A stretch of 64,000 nucleotides of DNA, from the NCBI GenBank assembly GCA_963779055.1, contig CAVZWN010000005.1, positions 496,001 to 560,000 on the forward strand. The letters run 5' to 3'. Shown piece by piece: positions 16,484-25,353 of the stretch. Source of the DNA: Sulfurimicrobium sp963779055 (GTDB taxonomy: Bacteria > Pseudomonadota > Gammaproteobacteria > Burkholderiales > Sulfuricellaceae). How positions within the stretch are numbered: the stretch's first letter is position 1; every line of letters begins with the position of its first letter. Made by a program: the position numbers and the translations under genes. Under the pieces are notes generated by a model, which ran no database searches, was not told the DNA's origin, and saw nothing but the letters and a program-made list of their open reading frames with translations.

Positions 16484-18490
16484 TTACTCACCCATACCCA
16501 TTTTGATGTAACCCGTCGGGCATACGTCTGCACAAATGTGGCAGCCGATGCACTTCGAGTAGTCGGTATCGACATAGCGACCGGTAGTAGAGTCCGTGCG
16601 CTTGACCTTGAACACGGCAGTCTGCGGGCAGTAGACCACGCAGTTGTCGCACTCGAAGCACAGGCCACAGCTCATGCAGCGCTTGGCTTCCGCTACTACC
16701 TGCTTGTCATCAAGCTTCATCAGACGTTCTTCGAAGTGACCCAGTGCCTGCTCTGCATTCAGGGTGATGTGTTCACGAATGTTCCGGGAAACAAACGGGA
16801 AGTGACCGAGGAACAGTTCGTTTGATGGAATCACATACTTGTCGGAACGGTCTTCAAAGTTGTGCACAGCAAACTTGTTGCTATCGGTACCACGTACACC
16901 CAGGTCGATTTCCTTGGCAAAACCTTCGGCTTTTTCAATGTCCTTCTTTGCCGTAGATTTGTATTCAACTGGTGCATGCTCGGTTTCAATCAGCTTGCGA
17001 ATCATGTCCCAGTGATGCACGTCGATCTTCGGACGCTTGTCCTGCGATTCACCCTTCAGATACACGTCAATGCTCTCGGCTGCAATGGATCCGTGGCCGA
17101 TGGCAGTAGTCAGCAGATGCGGACGAATTACGTCACCGCCGACAAAGTAGCCTTTCTTGTTTGGCACTTCGTAGTTCTTGTTGGCGTTGATCAGACCCTT
17201 GCCGTTGTCAAAACCGTCGAAGCCAGTGAAATCCACTGCCTGACCAATTGCAGAAACGATCAGGTCAGCAGGAATGTCTTTTTCCGTGCCGGCCTTGATG
17301 ATGGTTTCGCCCTTGACCATTTCGAATTCAGCCACACGCAGTGCGGTTGCACGGCCATCGGCCCCCTTGACCACGGAAATCGGGGTCACACCGCCAATAA
17401 TCTCGATGCCTTCGGCCAGCGCCTGTTCGATTTCATGCTTGTTGGCATTCATCTTGTCGATGGTCGAGCGAGTAACCAGAATCACTTCGGCGCCTTCACG
17501 AGCTGAAACCGCAGCCACATCGTGAGCGACCTGACCGGCAATAATATGCTCCGGGCGGTCCGCTTCGTTGGATACGGTAATGTTACCCAGACGACGCGCA
17601 ACCGTTGCCACGTCAATCGAGGTATCGCCACCACCGATAACCACGACGCGCTTGCCTACGTGCTGCAGGCGGCCATCGTTAAATGCACGCAGGAATGCCA
17701 TGGCGTTTACGCAGTTAGGCGTATCGAAACCGGGCACTGGCAGCATGCGGCCGGACTGGGCGCCCATGCCGAGGAAAATAGCGTCATAGTCTTTTTCCAG
17801 TTGCTCCAGGGTGACATCAACGCCAATACGGGTATTCAGCTTGACTTCAACACCCAGATCCAGAATTCGCTGGATTTCTGCGTCGAGCACATCACGCGGC
17901 GTACGGAAGCCAGGAATACCATAGCGCATCATGCCGCCCAAATGTGCATGATCATCAAATATGGTGCAGGCATGGCCTTTCAGGCGCAACTGGTAAGCGG
18001 CAGACATGGAAGCAGGGCCGCCGCCAATCAGTGCCACTTTCTTGCCTGTGCTGGCGCCCGCTTGTGGCAGAGTCAGCTTGTTGGCAATCGCATAGTCACC
18101 AATAAAATGTTCAACGGAATTGATGCCCACGAAGTCGTCAACCTGATTACGGTTACAACCGCTTTCGCACGGAGCCGGGCAGACACGTCCCATCACGGAA
18201 GGAAATGGATTTGCCTGAGAAATGCGCTGAAAAGCATAAGTCTGCCAATTGCTGTCTTTTGGTGGTTTTTCTACACCGCGCACGATATCGAGGTAGCCAC
18301 GAATATCCTCACCTGCGGGACAACTACCCTGGCAGGGAGGGGTGGACAGAACATATTCCGGACATTTATGGGTCCAGCCAGCCTGAAAAATCTTGTCCTG
18401 TAGCTGACGCCAGTCATTGGTGTTCTGCCCGTCTTTGTAACGGCGATAGTTCAGTTTCGTGTCTTTCATTTCTTCGGATGAGGCGGACAT
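16484..18490 (-). CDS. dsrL: DsrL, NAD(P)H:acceptor iron-sulfur flavoprotein
   Basis: Cytoplasmic partner of DsrAB in sulfur oxidisers; related to the GltD subunit of glutamate synthase. The 668-residue protein has an N-terminal double-cluster domain (CPAPCESGCNRN), an FAD Rossmann motif (GGGPASMSAAYQLRLKGH), an NAD(P) motif (VVIGGGDTSIDVATVARR) and a C-terminal ferredoxin domain (CMSCGLCFECDNCVVYCP and CIGCHICADVCPTG). Presence of DsrL with the full C-terminal domain is the known marker of the oxidative Dsr pathway. Confidence 0.95.
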   Translation of the reverse strand: MSASSEEMKDTKLNYRRYKDGQNTNDWRQLQDKIFQAGWTHKCPEYVLSTPPCQGSCPAGEDIRGYLDIVRGVEKPPKDSNWQTYAFQRISQANPFPSVMGRVCPAPCESGCNRNQVDDFVGINSVEHFIGDYAIANKLTLPQAGASTGKKVALIGGGPASMSAAYQLRLKGHACTIFDDHAHLGGMMRYGIPGFRTPRDVLDAEIQRILDLGVEVKLNTRIGVDVTLEQLEKDYDAIFLGMGAQSGRMLPVPGFDTPNCVNAMAFLRAFNDGRLQHVGKRVVVIGGGDTSIDVATVARRLGNITVSNEADRPEHIIAGQVAHDVAAVSAREGAEVILVTRSTIDKMNANKHEIEQALAEGIEIIGGVTPISVVKGADGRATALRVAEFEMVKGETIIKAGTEKDIPADLIVSAIGQAVDFTGFDGFDNGKGLINANKNYEVPNKKGYFVGGDVIRPHLLTTAIGHGSIAAESIDVYLKGESQDKRPKIDVHHWDMIRKLIETEHAPVEYKSTAKKDIEKAEGFAKEIDLGVRGTDSNKFAVHNFEDRSDKYVIPSNELFLGHFPFVSRNIREHITLNAEQALGHFEERLMKLDDKQVVAEAKRCMSCGLCFECDNCVVYCPQTAVFKVKRTDSTTGRYVDTDYSKCIGCHICADVCPTGYIKMGMGE

Positions 18491-18560
18491 GTATGCAATC
18501 TCCTAATCTACAAATATTGAGTGGCGTACGCGCTAAGGCGCATGCACTTTACGTTAAAAC

Positions 18561-20132
18561 TTATGCTTCAGATTCTTCGGCTTCAGATTCCTGCTCTGTT
18601 CCTTCGGGCACTTCAAGCACAATGGCTGTACTTACCAGCTGATGCACTCCGCCGACCATGCTCATATCAAACCCGTAATAAGGGACAACCTTGGAAAATT
18701 GCGCCTTGCAGATCGCGCAAATCAGTGCCAGGAAGTTAACCTTATTTTCCTTAACCACATTATTAAATGCTTCCATGCGCGGCAATGCGCCTTTTACACG
18801 GATCTCCATCAAGTCATCCGTCAATATCCCGCCGCCGCCACCACAGCAGAAAGTTGCTTCTCCAATCGTTTCCTCAGCCATATCCTGGAAATTATTGACC
18901 ACTGCCTTGATGACTTCTCGCGGAATGATGAACTGCCCACCAGGCATGTCGCCCATGCGCGAGCCTCGTGCCACGTTGCATGAATCATGGAAAGTAACAA
19001 CGCGATGATCATTCAGCGACTTGTCGAACTTGAGCTTGCCCTGCTGAATAAGGTCGTAGGTAAATTCACAAATATGCTGCGGCGCCGGGTAATTCGGGTC
19101 CAATTGCTGCTGCAACTGTCTGGCAAACGGATCCGTTCCGCCATGACCGACACCGGTCAGGGTATTCCAGAAACTGTACGCAACGCGCCACGCGTGGCCG
19201 CACTCTCCAACCACGACACGCTTAACTTTCAATTCCAGTGCAGCATCGCGAATCCGCATCGCCGCCTTGCGGATATTGTCATAGCTACCGATAAACAAAC
19301 CGAAGTTACCGGCTTCGGAAGCTGTCGTACTAAGCGTCCATTTCACGCCCGCCGCGTGGAATACTTTCGCATATCCAATCAGACTCTCAACATGAGGCTC
19401 GGAAAAAAAGTCAGCCGATGGCGTAATCAGCAGAATATCGGCGCCTTCCGCGTCAAGCGGCAATTTAACCGGCACACCAGTGTCATCGAATATATCCTCT
19501 TCCAGACCCAGCAAGGTATCTTCCAGAGCCGGTCCGGGAAGCCCGAGGTTATTACCGATGCGGTGCAGCTTTCCCATGATTTCATTGGTGTATTTCTGAC
19601 CAATTCCAACCGTATCCAGAATCTCACGGCCCGCCATGGTGACTTCGGCGGTGTCAATACCATAAGGGCAATACACGGAACAACGACGGCATTCAGAACA
19701 CTGGTAATAATAGCTGTACCATTCCTGAAGCGTTTCCTCAGTCAGGTCCTTAGCACCGACCAGGGACGGAAAGTATTTCCCGGCAAAGGTGAAATGGCGC
19801 CGGTAAACACTGCGCATCAATTCCTGGCGGGCAACTGGCATGTTCTTTGGATCACCCGTGCCGAGGAAGTAATGGCATTTGTCTGTACAAGCGCCGCAAT
19901 GCACGCAGGCATCCATGAACACCTGGAGTGAACGGTATTTTCCGAGCAGGTCGCCCATCTTGGCGATTGCCTTGTCATGCCAGTCATCTACCAGCGGACC
20001 GGGAAAACCGATCTTTTCCTGAATTTCTGCACTAGCAGGGAATGACTTTATATGCGCGCTCGCGCCTTCCTTGATCGCCGGAACTTCAATAAAGCCCGTG
20101 AGCTTGGGTACCTCAAATTTTGGGGCAGCCAC
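18561..20132 (-). CDS. dsrK: DsrK, HdrD-like iron-sulfur catalytic subunit
   Basis: Cytoplasmic subunit of DsrMKJOP that acts on DsrC disulfide/trisulfide. The 523-residue protein has two ferredoxin motifs (CVHCGACTDKCHYFLG; CSECRRCSVYCPYG) and cysteine-rich blocks including FHDSCNVARGSRM and CCGGGGG, as in heterodisulfide reductase HdrD, where a noncanonical [4Fe-4S] cluster reduces disulfides. The C-terminal ten residues are acidic. It starts 39 bases after dsrM. Confidence 0.95.
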   Translation of the reverse strand: MAAPKFEVPKLTGFIEVPAIKEGASAHIKSFPASAEIQEKIGFPGPLVDDWHDKAIAKMGDLLGKYRSLQVFMDACVHCGACTDKCHYFLGTGDPKNMPVARQELMRSVYRRHFTFAGKYFPSLVGAKDLTEETLQEWYSYYYQCSECRRCSVYCPYGIDTAEVTMAGREILDTVGIGQKYTNEIMGKLHRIGNNLGLPGPALEDTLLGLEEDIFDDTGVPVKLPLDAEGADILLITPSADFFSEPHVESLIGYAKVFHAAGVKWTLSTTASEAGNFGLFIGSYDNIRKAAMRIRDAALELKVKRVVVGECGHAWRVAYSFWNTLTGVGHGGTDPFARQLQQQLDPNYPAPQHICEFTYDLIQQGKLKFDKSLNDHRVVTFHDSCNVARGSRMGDMPGGQFIIPREVIKAVVNNFQDMAEETIGEATFCCGGGGGILTDDLMEIRVKGALPRMEAFNNVVKENKVNFLALICAICKAQFSKVVPYYGFDMSMVGGVHQLVSTAIVLEVPEGTEQESEAEESEA

Positions 20133-20171
20133 TATTCCTCCTGCTAACTTTCAAATATATCTGCACGGTGA

Positions 20172-20921
20172 TTACTCTGATTTACCCTGCGAGCCGGCTT
20201 CCAGCTTGGCCGCCCATGGGGCTATATGGCGTCGGTCGCGTGGATCATCGACCTGATTGCGCGTCGGGCTGAAAAACACACCCGGAGCATGCAGCAGTTT
20301 GCTGATCGGGAAAATGAACATCAGCAACGCCACCAGAGAGAGGTGCACCAGCAATACGGGATCGGCAGGCAAAGGCTGCAGGTCAAATACCATCAGGCCA
20401 AGCATAAAGGCTTTAACCGCGACGATATCGGTATGCGCAACGAATTTCATGCCCAGCCCAGTCAGTCCGATTGCGATCAGCAATGCCAGGATCAGGTGAT
20501 CTGACGGCGTTGAAATGTAGCGCACACGATCAACCAGAAAACGCCGCGCCCAGAGGCCACCCAATCCAGCTACCATGGCAAAACCGGCATACAGACCAAA
20601 AGGTTGAATCATTTCAATCGGAGCCCATACCGGCTCGGTAAAATAACGTAGATGGCGCAAAGTCACCAGCAGAAGTGCTACATGAAACAGGTAGCCGAAC
20701 AGCCAGATCCACTTATTGGACTTGAACAGACTTTCGAACAGGGTCACTTCGCGTGTCATACGTAGAACCACCCCCCCCTTGGTCGTAGGGGCCGGAGTGG
20801 TTGGGATCTTCAAAGGCGCCGGCGTGCGGGCATAAGTGCGGATCTTGAGAAACAACCCGCCCACCAGAATTGCGGTGGCTGCGTAAAATAAGCACGCAAA
20901 CAGTACGGTCAGAAGCGACAT
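20172..20921 (-). CDS. dsrM: DsrM, diheme b membrane subunit
   Basis: NarI-like membrane cytochrome b that links DsrK to the quinone pool. The 249-residue protein has five to six hydrophobic helices with spaced histidines (FHVALLLVTLRHLRYF; HLILALLIAIGLTG; LLVHLSLVALLMFIFPISKLLHAPG), candidate haem b ligands. I chose ATG 20921 because an AGGGG lies six bases upstream; ATG 20927 abuts that element, and the longer reading to 21014 adds 31 residues unlike the family. Confidence 0.93.
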   Translation of the reverse strand: MSLLTVLFACLFYAATAILVGGLFLKIRTYARTPAPLKIPTTPAPTTKGGVVLRMTREVTLFESLFKSNKWIWLFGYLFHVALLLVTLRHLRYFTEPVWAPIEMIQPFGLYAGFAMVAGLGGLWARRFLVDRVRYISTPSDHLILALLIAIGLTGLGMKFVAHTDIVAVKAFMLGLMVFDLQPLPADPVLLVHLSLVALLMFIFPISKLLHAPGVFFSPTRNQVDDPRDRRHIAPWAAKLEAGSQGKSE

Positions 20922-21044
20922 GTACATCCCCTGGAGTAGTTCGTTCAGCAAGCCATGCTTGCCGTAGTTATTCTTGGGAGATCCGGAGATGACCGAGTTG
21001 CCGGGGCAACTCAATCATCTTCAGCTCTCGCCTTGTTTTGTTGC

Positions 21045-21377
21045 TTAGATGCAGCCGGTTGGCTTTGGCAGACCAGCAATCTTACAGGCTTGCTTGGCTG
21101 GGCCATATGGGAACAGTTCGTACAGATACTTGCTGTTGCCTTTTTCAGGTCCGAGTTTCTTGCCGATAGCCTTGGTCAGAACGCGAACAGCAGGTGCGAT
21201 CTGATAATCATTGTAGTACTCACGCAGGAAGTTGATCACTTCCCAGTGCTGGTCAGTCATTTCGACTTTTTCTTCAATTGCCAGGTATTTGGCAGCTTCT
21301 TCGTCCCACTCTGACAGGTTTACCAGGTAACCTTCTTCGTCTGTTTCGTAAGTCTTGCCGTTAATTTCGAAGCCCAT
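21045..21377 (-). CDS. dsrC: DsrC sulfur-carrier protein
   Basis: Small cytoplasmic substrate protein that carries sulfur to DsrAB. At 110 residues it has the family fold (MGFEINGKTYETDEEGYLVN; TDQHWEVINFLREYYNDYQ) and the swinging C-terminal arm CKIAGLPKPTGCI. Both redox cysteines are present, Cys98 and Cys109 (C-x10-C). It is the functional DsrC of the locus, unlike the paralogue at 26.25 kb. AGGAG lies ahead of the ATG. Confidence 0.97.
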   Translation of the reverse strand: MGFEINGKTYETDEEGYLVNLSEWDEEAAKYLAIEEKVEMTDQHWEVINFLREYYNDYQIAPAVRVLTKAIGKKLGPEKGNSKYLYELFPYGPAKQACKIAGLPKPTGCI

Positions 21378-21410
21378 ATATTTCTCCTAAATAATCAAAA
21401 AGCGTTGCAA

Positions 21411-21716
21411 TTACAACCAAGACATCACGGATTTGCTTTCTGCCACCAGATCCACGAAACCGTTGTAGTCCACCTGCTTAACACCGTCGATCACGGTATC
21501 CTGCATGCCGCGTGCTTCCAGATCCGGCCATAGCGCGAATACGGAGCAGTTTTTCATGGCCTCTTTAACCTGGCTTTCGGTTTTATTGCCCTTGGTTACC
21601 GCATAGACGCCATCTTCGATCAGAAGAATGGTGCTACCCGGCTTGACCATGCGCAAGGCGCTGTCGACAGCATTTCTATCCAGCGGCGATTTATTCACGA
21701 TGTGCAACATCTGCAT
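21411..21716 (-). CDS. dsrH: DsrH (TusB-like) sulfur-relay subunit
   Basis: Part of the DsrE2F2H2 hexamer. The 101-residue sequence MQMLHIVNKSPLDRNAVDSA has Ala at position 20, where DsrH of Allochromatium is described as having a conserved Cys. The only Cys lies at KNCSVFALWPD near residue 59. E. coli TusB also lacks the early Cys, so the subunit may be structural here, with sulfur carried by DsrE. Confidence 0.92.
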   Translation of the reverse strand: MQMLHIVNKSPLDRNAVDSALRMVKPGSTILLIEDGVYAVTKGNKTESQVKEAMKNCSVFALWPDLEARGMQDTVIDGVKQVDYNGFVDLVAESKSVMSWL

Positions 21717-21723
21717 CCCCTTC

Positions 21724-22131
21724 TTAGAAACTCAGAACCACGTCTTGCTCTTCGAGCAACGCAGCCATTTCAGCGGCATCCAGCACTTCCACGTCAACGA
21801 TCAGATCGTCGGCGGTCAGGCCACGGGCCTCCATGGACTCCTTTTCGACATACAGCTTCTCGATGTCGTAGCCTTCCAGAGCACGATAGGTTGGAGAAAA
21901 ATTCTTCATTCCTACCGCTTTGGTGCCCTGCCCTTTTTTGAGCTGGTAAACACCGTCATCTGCAAAAACCAGGCTCACGTCCTGATCAAATGCAGCGCTG
22001 ATCAGTACCACCTCAAGCGATTCAAGAGCATAGATTGTGCCGTATGGCGCCTTGCGATTAATAAAGGCGAATTTCTTTACGGTACCGGACATGTCTTCTT
22101 CCATTTCGATACCTCCCGTGCTTTCACTCAT
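21724..22131 (-). CDS. dsrF: DsrF (TusC-like) sulfur-relay subunit
   Basis: Second subunit of DsrEFH. The 135-residue product has the DsrE/F fold (KKFAFINRKAPYGTIYALES, LISAAFDQDVSLVFADDGVYQL, GLTADDLIVDVEVLD). It contains no cysteine, consistent with a structural role in the hexamer. Its ATG lies 15 bases after dsrE. An in-frame ATG at residue 8 (MEEDMSGTVKKF) is an alternative start. Confidence 0.93.
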   Translation of the reverse strand: MSESTGGIEMEEDMSGTVKKFAFINRKAPYGTIYALESLEVVLISAAFDQDVSLVFADDGVYQLKKGQGTKAVGMKNFSPTYRALEGYDIEKLYVEKESMEARGLTADDLIVDVEVLDAAEMAALLEEQDVVLSF

Positions 22132-22146
22132 AAAAAACTCCCTAAC

Positions 22147-22506
22147 TTAATCGCCAAAGGTCACGAGGCGATCCGAGCGAATGCCGGACTCTACCAACTG
22201 ACCCAGACCGGAAATCCTGAATCCTGCAGCCAGGTTCTCTTCGACGATGCCGCGGCGCAGCGCAGCTGCAACACACACCACCAGATCGACGTTATGCTCT
22301 TCAGCCAACTTGCTCCAGCGCTGAACGATATTTCGGTCATCCTGCGGCGGCACGGTAAGCTTGGTCGCGTTATTCACGCCATCATGGTAAAAAAACACGC
22401 GGTCAATTTCGTGCCCTTTTTCAATCGCCGCCTTGCAAAACTGGTAAGCAGTATCTGAGGCCTGATGATTGTAGGGACCTTCATTAATCAAAATTCCGAA
22501 TTTCAT
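22147..22506 (-). CDS. dsrE: DsrE (TusD-like) sulfur-binding subunit
   Basis: Sulfurtransferase subunit that receives sulfane sulfur and passes it to DsrC. The 119-residue product starts MKFGILINEGPYNHQASDTA and has DRVFFYHDGV and the active-site cysteine in DLVVCVAAALRRGI (near residue 78, the position known in the family). I chose ATG 22506 by family start; an in-frame ATG at 22557 would run into the dsrB-dsrE gap. Confidence 0.94.
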   Translation of the reverse strand: MKFGILINEGPYNHQASDTAYQFCKAAIEKGHEIDRVFFYHDGVNNATKLTVPPQDDRNIVQRWSKLAEEHNVDLVVCVAAALRRGIVEENLAAGFRISGLGQLVESGIRSDRLVTFGD

Positions 22507-22589
22507 CCCTGAATGTCCTGTATCAATAAATAATAAAAAAGGCACAAACTTCGCCACCGCCCTTAGACAGTGACGAGGAATATCCCCAA

Positions 22590-23660
22590 TTAGAACCTGA
22601 TGTGAGTCGAGGCGTTCAGGGTTGTGCGGGCACCGCGCCAGTCATCGATATGGTACTTGGTGAACGGCAGACCGGTTTTCTCGAAGAAACGTGGCCAGCC
22701 AATGCGGTCGATCCAGTCACCCATACGCTCCCACGGCTGAGCATCGGCCTTGTATACAGCGAGAATTTTCTTCACCACTGCAGCAACTTCAGGCCAACGG
22801 GGGAGATTGTTCGGCAGACCGGATGCGACCAGTTTGTGGAAAGTCGGCTTGGAACGGGCATTGGAGTTCTTGCCCCCCACCCAGATCGCGATCTTGGAAT
22901 GCTCTGGATCGTTAATCTGCATCGGCGGGCAAGGCGGGAAGCATGCGCCGCAGCAAATACACTTTTTCTCATCCACTTCCAGAGACGGCCTGCCGTTTAC
23001 CAGAGCAGGGCGAATTGCCGCGACCGGGCAACGGGCAACAACGGTAGGACGCTCGCAGACGTTCGCTACCAGATCGTGATTGATCTTGGGCGGCTTGGTA
23101 TGCTGCATGATAATCGCGATGTCAGCCTGGCCGCCGCAGTTAATTTCGCAGCAGGAGGTAGACAGCTTGACCCGGTTTGGCATTTCGCACTTGATGAACT
23201 CTTCGTGCAGCTCATCCATCAGCGCCTTGACCACACCGGAAGCATCCGTTCCAGGAATATCGCAATGCAGGAAGCCCTGTGTGTGCGAAATCATGGACAC
23301 GGAGTTGGCGGTACCACCCACAGGGAAACCGTGGCTGTTCAATTCCTTGATCAGAGGCTCAATCTTGCTTTCCGCAGTAAGCATGAACTCCACATTGCTA
23401 CGAGCAGTGAAACGCATGTGACCATCAGCATGCTTGTCGGCCAGATCGCAAATCAGGCGGATAGTGTAGCCATCCAGTTGACGCGCAGTACCGAACTTGA
23501 CGGTCCAGACTTCTGCGCCACTGGCAGCACGGTGATACAGAACACCCGGTTTCGGATGCGAATGGAAAACCCACTTGCCATAGTTTTCCCTCAAAGTTGG
23601 ATGCATGAAGGGCGCAGGATCCGGTACGCCGCACTCATCAGGTGCACGCAATTCAGCCAT
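22590..23660 (-). CDS. dsrB: Reverse dissimilatory sulfite reductase beta subunit DsrB
   Basis: Forms the catalytic DsrA2B2 with DsrA, running in the oxidative direction (sulfane sulfur to sulfite). The 356-residue protein contains the cluster/sirohaem cysteines in SCCEINCGGQADIAI, CPVAAIRP, and the inserted ferredoxin domain CICCGACFPPCPPMQI. Full length. It starts 46 bases after dsrA. Confidence 0.97.
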   Translation of the reverse strand: MAELRAPDECGVPDPAPFMHPTLRENYGKWVFHSHPKPGVLYHRAASGAEVWTVKFGTARQLDGYTIRLICDLADKHADGHMRFTARSNVEFMLTAESKIEPLIKELNSHGFPVGGTANSVSMISHTQGFLHCDIPGTDASGVVKALMDELHEEFIKCEMPNRVKLSTSCCEINCGGQADIAIIMQHTKPPKINHDLVANVCERPTVVARCPVAAIRPALVNGRPSLEVDEKKCICCGACFPPCPPMQINDPEHSKIAIWVGGKNSNARSKPTFHKLVASGLPNNLPRWPEVAAVVKKILAVYKADAQPWERMGDWIDRIGWPRFFEKTGLPFTKYHIDDWRGARTTLNASTHIRF

Positions 23661-23706
23661 TATTTATCTCCAGATTATCTAAATTAGCTAATACTAAAAC
23701 CGTGAT

Positions 23707-24999
23707 TTAAGCAGACTTACGCTCGTTCCACTTAGCAACTTCTTCATCCCAATCGTCTGTACGCACATACGGATTGGCACGCGGGTGGTTAATCATGTTC
23801 GGGTCAACGTCGATGCCGACACCTTCAAGGAAATTCACCAGACCGATACGCTCAATCATTTCACCAGTACGCTCATGCTCCAGTGCGTTTTCAGCGAAGA
23901 AATCGATCATATTGCGCGACATTTCATTCAGAGCCTCGAAATCGTCATCAGATTCCAGCTTCATGAATGGAACAACCACAGTACCCATGGTGGCACCGAT
24001 CTTCAGCACGCTCTTGCCGCCGACCAGAATAGTCACACCCTTGTCCTTGCCCGGCAGCAACGCACCTGGCATGACATTCAGGCAGTGCATGCAGCGCACG
24101 CAGTCGTGGTTCTCGATCTGCATCACGTGCTGATCGTCAACCGCCACGGTGGAAACGCTATCACTAGAAACGGCATCAGCCTTGTTGCGCAGGGTAATTG
24201 CGCGAGTCGGGCACTTGCTGATCACGTCGTTCACCAGCTTGTCCATACCGTGACCTTTCATGTAGTCACGCGCCTGCTGTTCGTTGACCTGAATGTTGTC
24301 GCGCCAGGTGCCGATGGTAGCCATGTCGGAACGCTGAATGGAGTTCACGCAATCGTTAGGGCAGCCAGAGAACTTGAACTTGAATTTGTATGGCAATGCC
24401 GGGCGATGCATGTCATCAATATTGGCATTGATGATGGTGCGCAACGCCTTGGCTTCGTCGAAGCAAGACATTTCGCAGCGTGCAGCACCTACGCAGGACA
24501 TGGAGGTACGCAGCGCAGGGCCTGCACCACCCATATCAAAACCCATTGCATTGATCTCTTCCCAGGCAGGCTGGACGTTGGCAGAAGTACAACCCTGCAT
24601 CATGATGTCGCCGGATTGCCCGTGCAGACCGATCAGGCCGGAACCATACTTGTCCCAGATGTCGGCAAATTTGCGCAGGGTGGCGGTGTCATAGTGCATG
24701 CCGGCAGGCGGCTGGATACGCAGGGTATGAAATTCAGCAGCGTCAGGGTACACCGGGTTTTCGTTTTCGTCCTTGAGCTCGGTAAAGCGCGGAATCACGC
24801 CACCACCATAGCCGAACACACCCACCGTACCACCTTTCCAGTAGCCTTTTTTGGTCTTGTAGGACGTTTCCAGCTGACCCAACAGGTCAACCATGATGTC
24901 TTTTTTAGCGGCTTCGCGCTTCAGACCAGTTACAAAGCTCGGCCATGGGCCACTCTCAAGCTGATCCAGCATCGGCGTATCGTGCATTTTCTTAGCCAT
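23707..24999 (-). CDS. dsrA: Reverse dissimilatory sulfite reductase alpha subunit DsrA
   Basis: The 430-residue catalytic subunit has the sirohaem/[4Fe-4S] motifs CVGAARC (C-x5-C) and CPNDC (C-x3-C), and a ferredoxin domain with CPTRAI and CVRCMHC. ATG 24999 (MAKKMHDTPMLDQL) has GGAGAA seven bases upstream; an in-frame ATG at 25050 has no such signal. First gene of the 14-gene leftward operon. The long leader (about 225 bases from the palindrome) may hold its promoter. Confidence 0.97.
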   Translation of the reverse strand: MAKKMHDTPMLDQLESGPWPSFVTGLKREAAKKDIMVDLLGQLETSYKTKKGYWKGGTVGVFGYGGGVIPRFTELKDENENPVYPDAAEFHTLRIQPPAGMHYDTATLRKFADIWDKYGSGLIGLHGQSGDIMMQGCTSANVQPAWEEINAMGFDMGGAGPALRTSMSCVGAARCEMSCFDEAKALRTIINANIDDMHRPALPYKFKFKFSGCPNDCVNSIQRSDMATIGTWRDNIQVNEQQARDYMKGHGMDKLVNDVISKCPTRAITLRNKADAVSSDSVSTVAVDDQHVMQIENHDCVRCMHCLNVMPGALLPGKDKGVTILVGGKSVLKIGATMGTVVVPFMKLESDDDFEALNEMSRNMIDFFAENALEHERTGEMIERIGLVNFLEGVGIDVDPNMINHPRANPYVRTDDWDEEVAKWNERKSA

Positions 25000-25202
25000 A
25001 GATATTCTCCAAAAAAAAGTAACGTCCGGCTCGCCGACTTTCCCCGGCAATAGCCATCTCGATATTTAAGTTACAACTTGCGTGTTTCTTTGAAAACTGC
25101 GTCGGATCTTCAAACGGCACATACACCGCCGATGAACCTGACTTCCAGCAGATACCTGAATACTACAACCGTTCCAGTCTGATTTCCTATCATTCTTACG
25201 GC

Positions 25203-25248
25203 TACCCCATAATTTGGATGGGAGTACACAGGTACTCCATTTGGGGTA
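25203..25248. promoter_or_regulatory. Nested palindrome in the dsr control region (candidate operator)
   Basis: Outer arms TACCCC (25203-25208) and GGGGTA (25243-25248) enclose inner perfect arms GGAGTAC (25221-25227) and GTACTCC (25232-25238) separated by ACAG. Both inner and outer parts are inverted repeats, an arrangement typical of regulator sites or cruciforms. The protein that would bind it is unknown. Confidence 0.5.
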
Positions 25249-25277
25249 TAAAGGCACAATTAATATGGGCTAACACC

Positions 25278-25305
25278 TTGCAGTATCGAGTGTGGAACCT
25301 ATATT
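25278..25305 (+). promoter_or_regulatory. Candidate sigma-70 promoter for the rightward accessory genes
   Basis: TTGCAG at 25278-25283 and TATATT at 25300-25305 with a 16-base spacer, 48 bases upstream of the ATG at 25354. Two good hexamers at near-ideal spacing. Confidence 0.45.
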
Positions 25306-25353
25306 TCGTTACAATCGTGAAAACCTTATATTCAAAGGACCAGAAAATTTATT

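Larger units (their letters stand above)
25000..25353. promoter_or_regulatory. Divergent control region between dsrA and the rightward accessory genes
   Basis: A 354-base gap, A+T-richer than the flanking genes, with no convincing gene. It contains the nested palindrome at 25203-25248 and a good rightward promoter at 25278-25305. I could not find a convincing sigma-70 promoter reading toward dsrA, which would suggest activator-dependent transcription, with the palindrome as a candidate operator. The dsrA leader from about 25000 to 25200 shows no obvious riboswitch. Confidence 0.6.

Noticed and set aside
23785..25053. 422-codon open frame on the plus strand opposite dsrA
   Set aside because: It is antisense to the clearly conserved dsrA; the translation shows no domain and the openness follows from the codon bias of dsrA.
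25066..25257. 63-codon minus-strand frame in the dsrA leader
   Set aside because: It crosses the palindrome, has no SD and an amino-acid make-up unlike a real protein.
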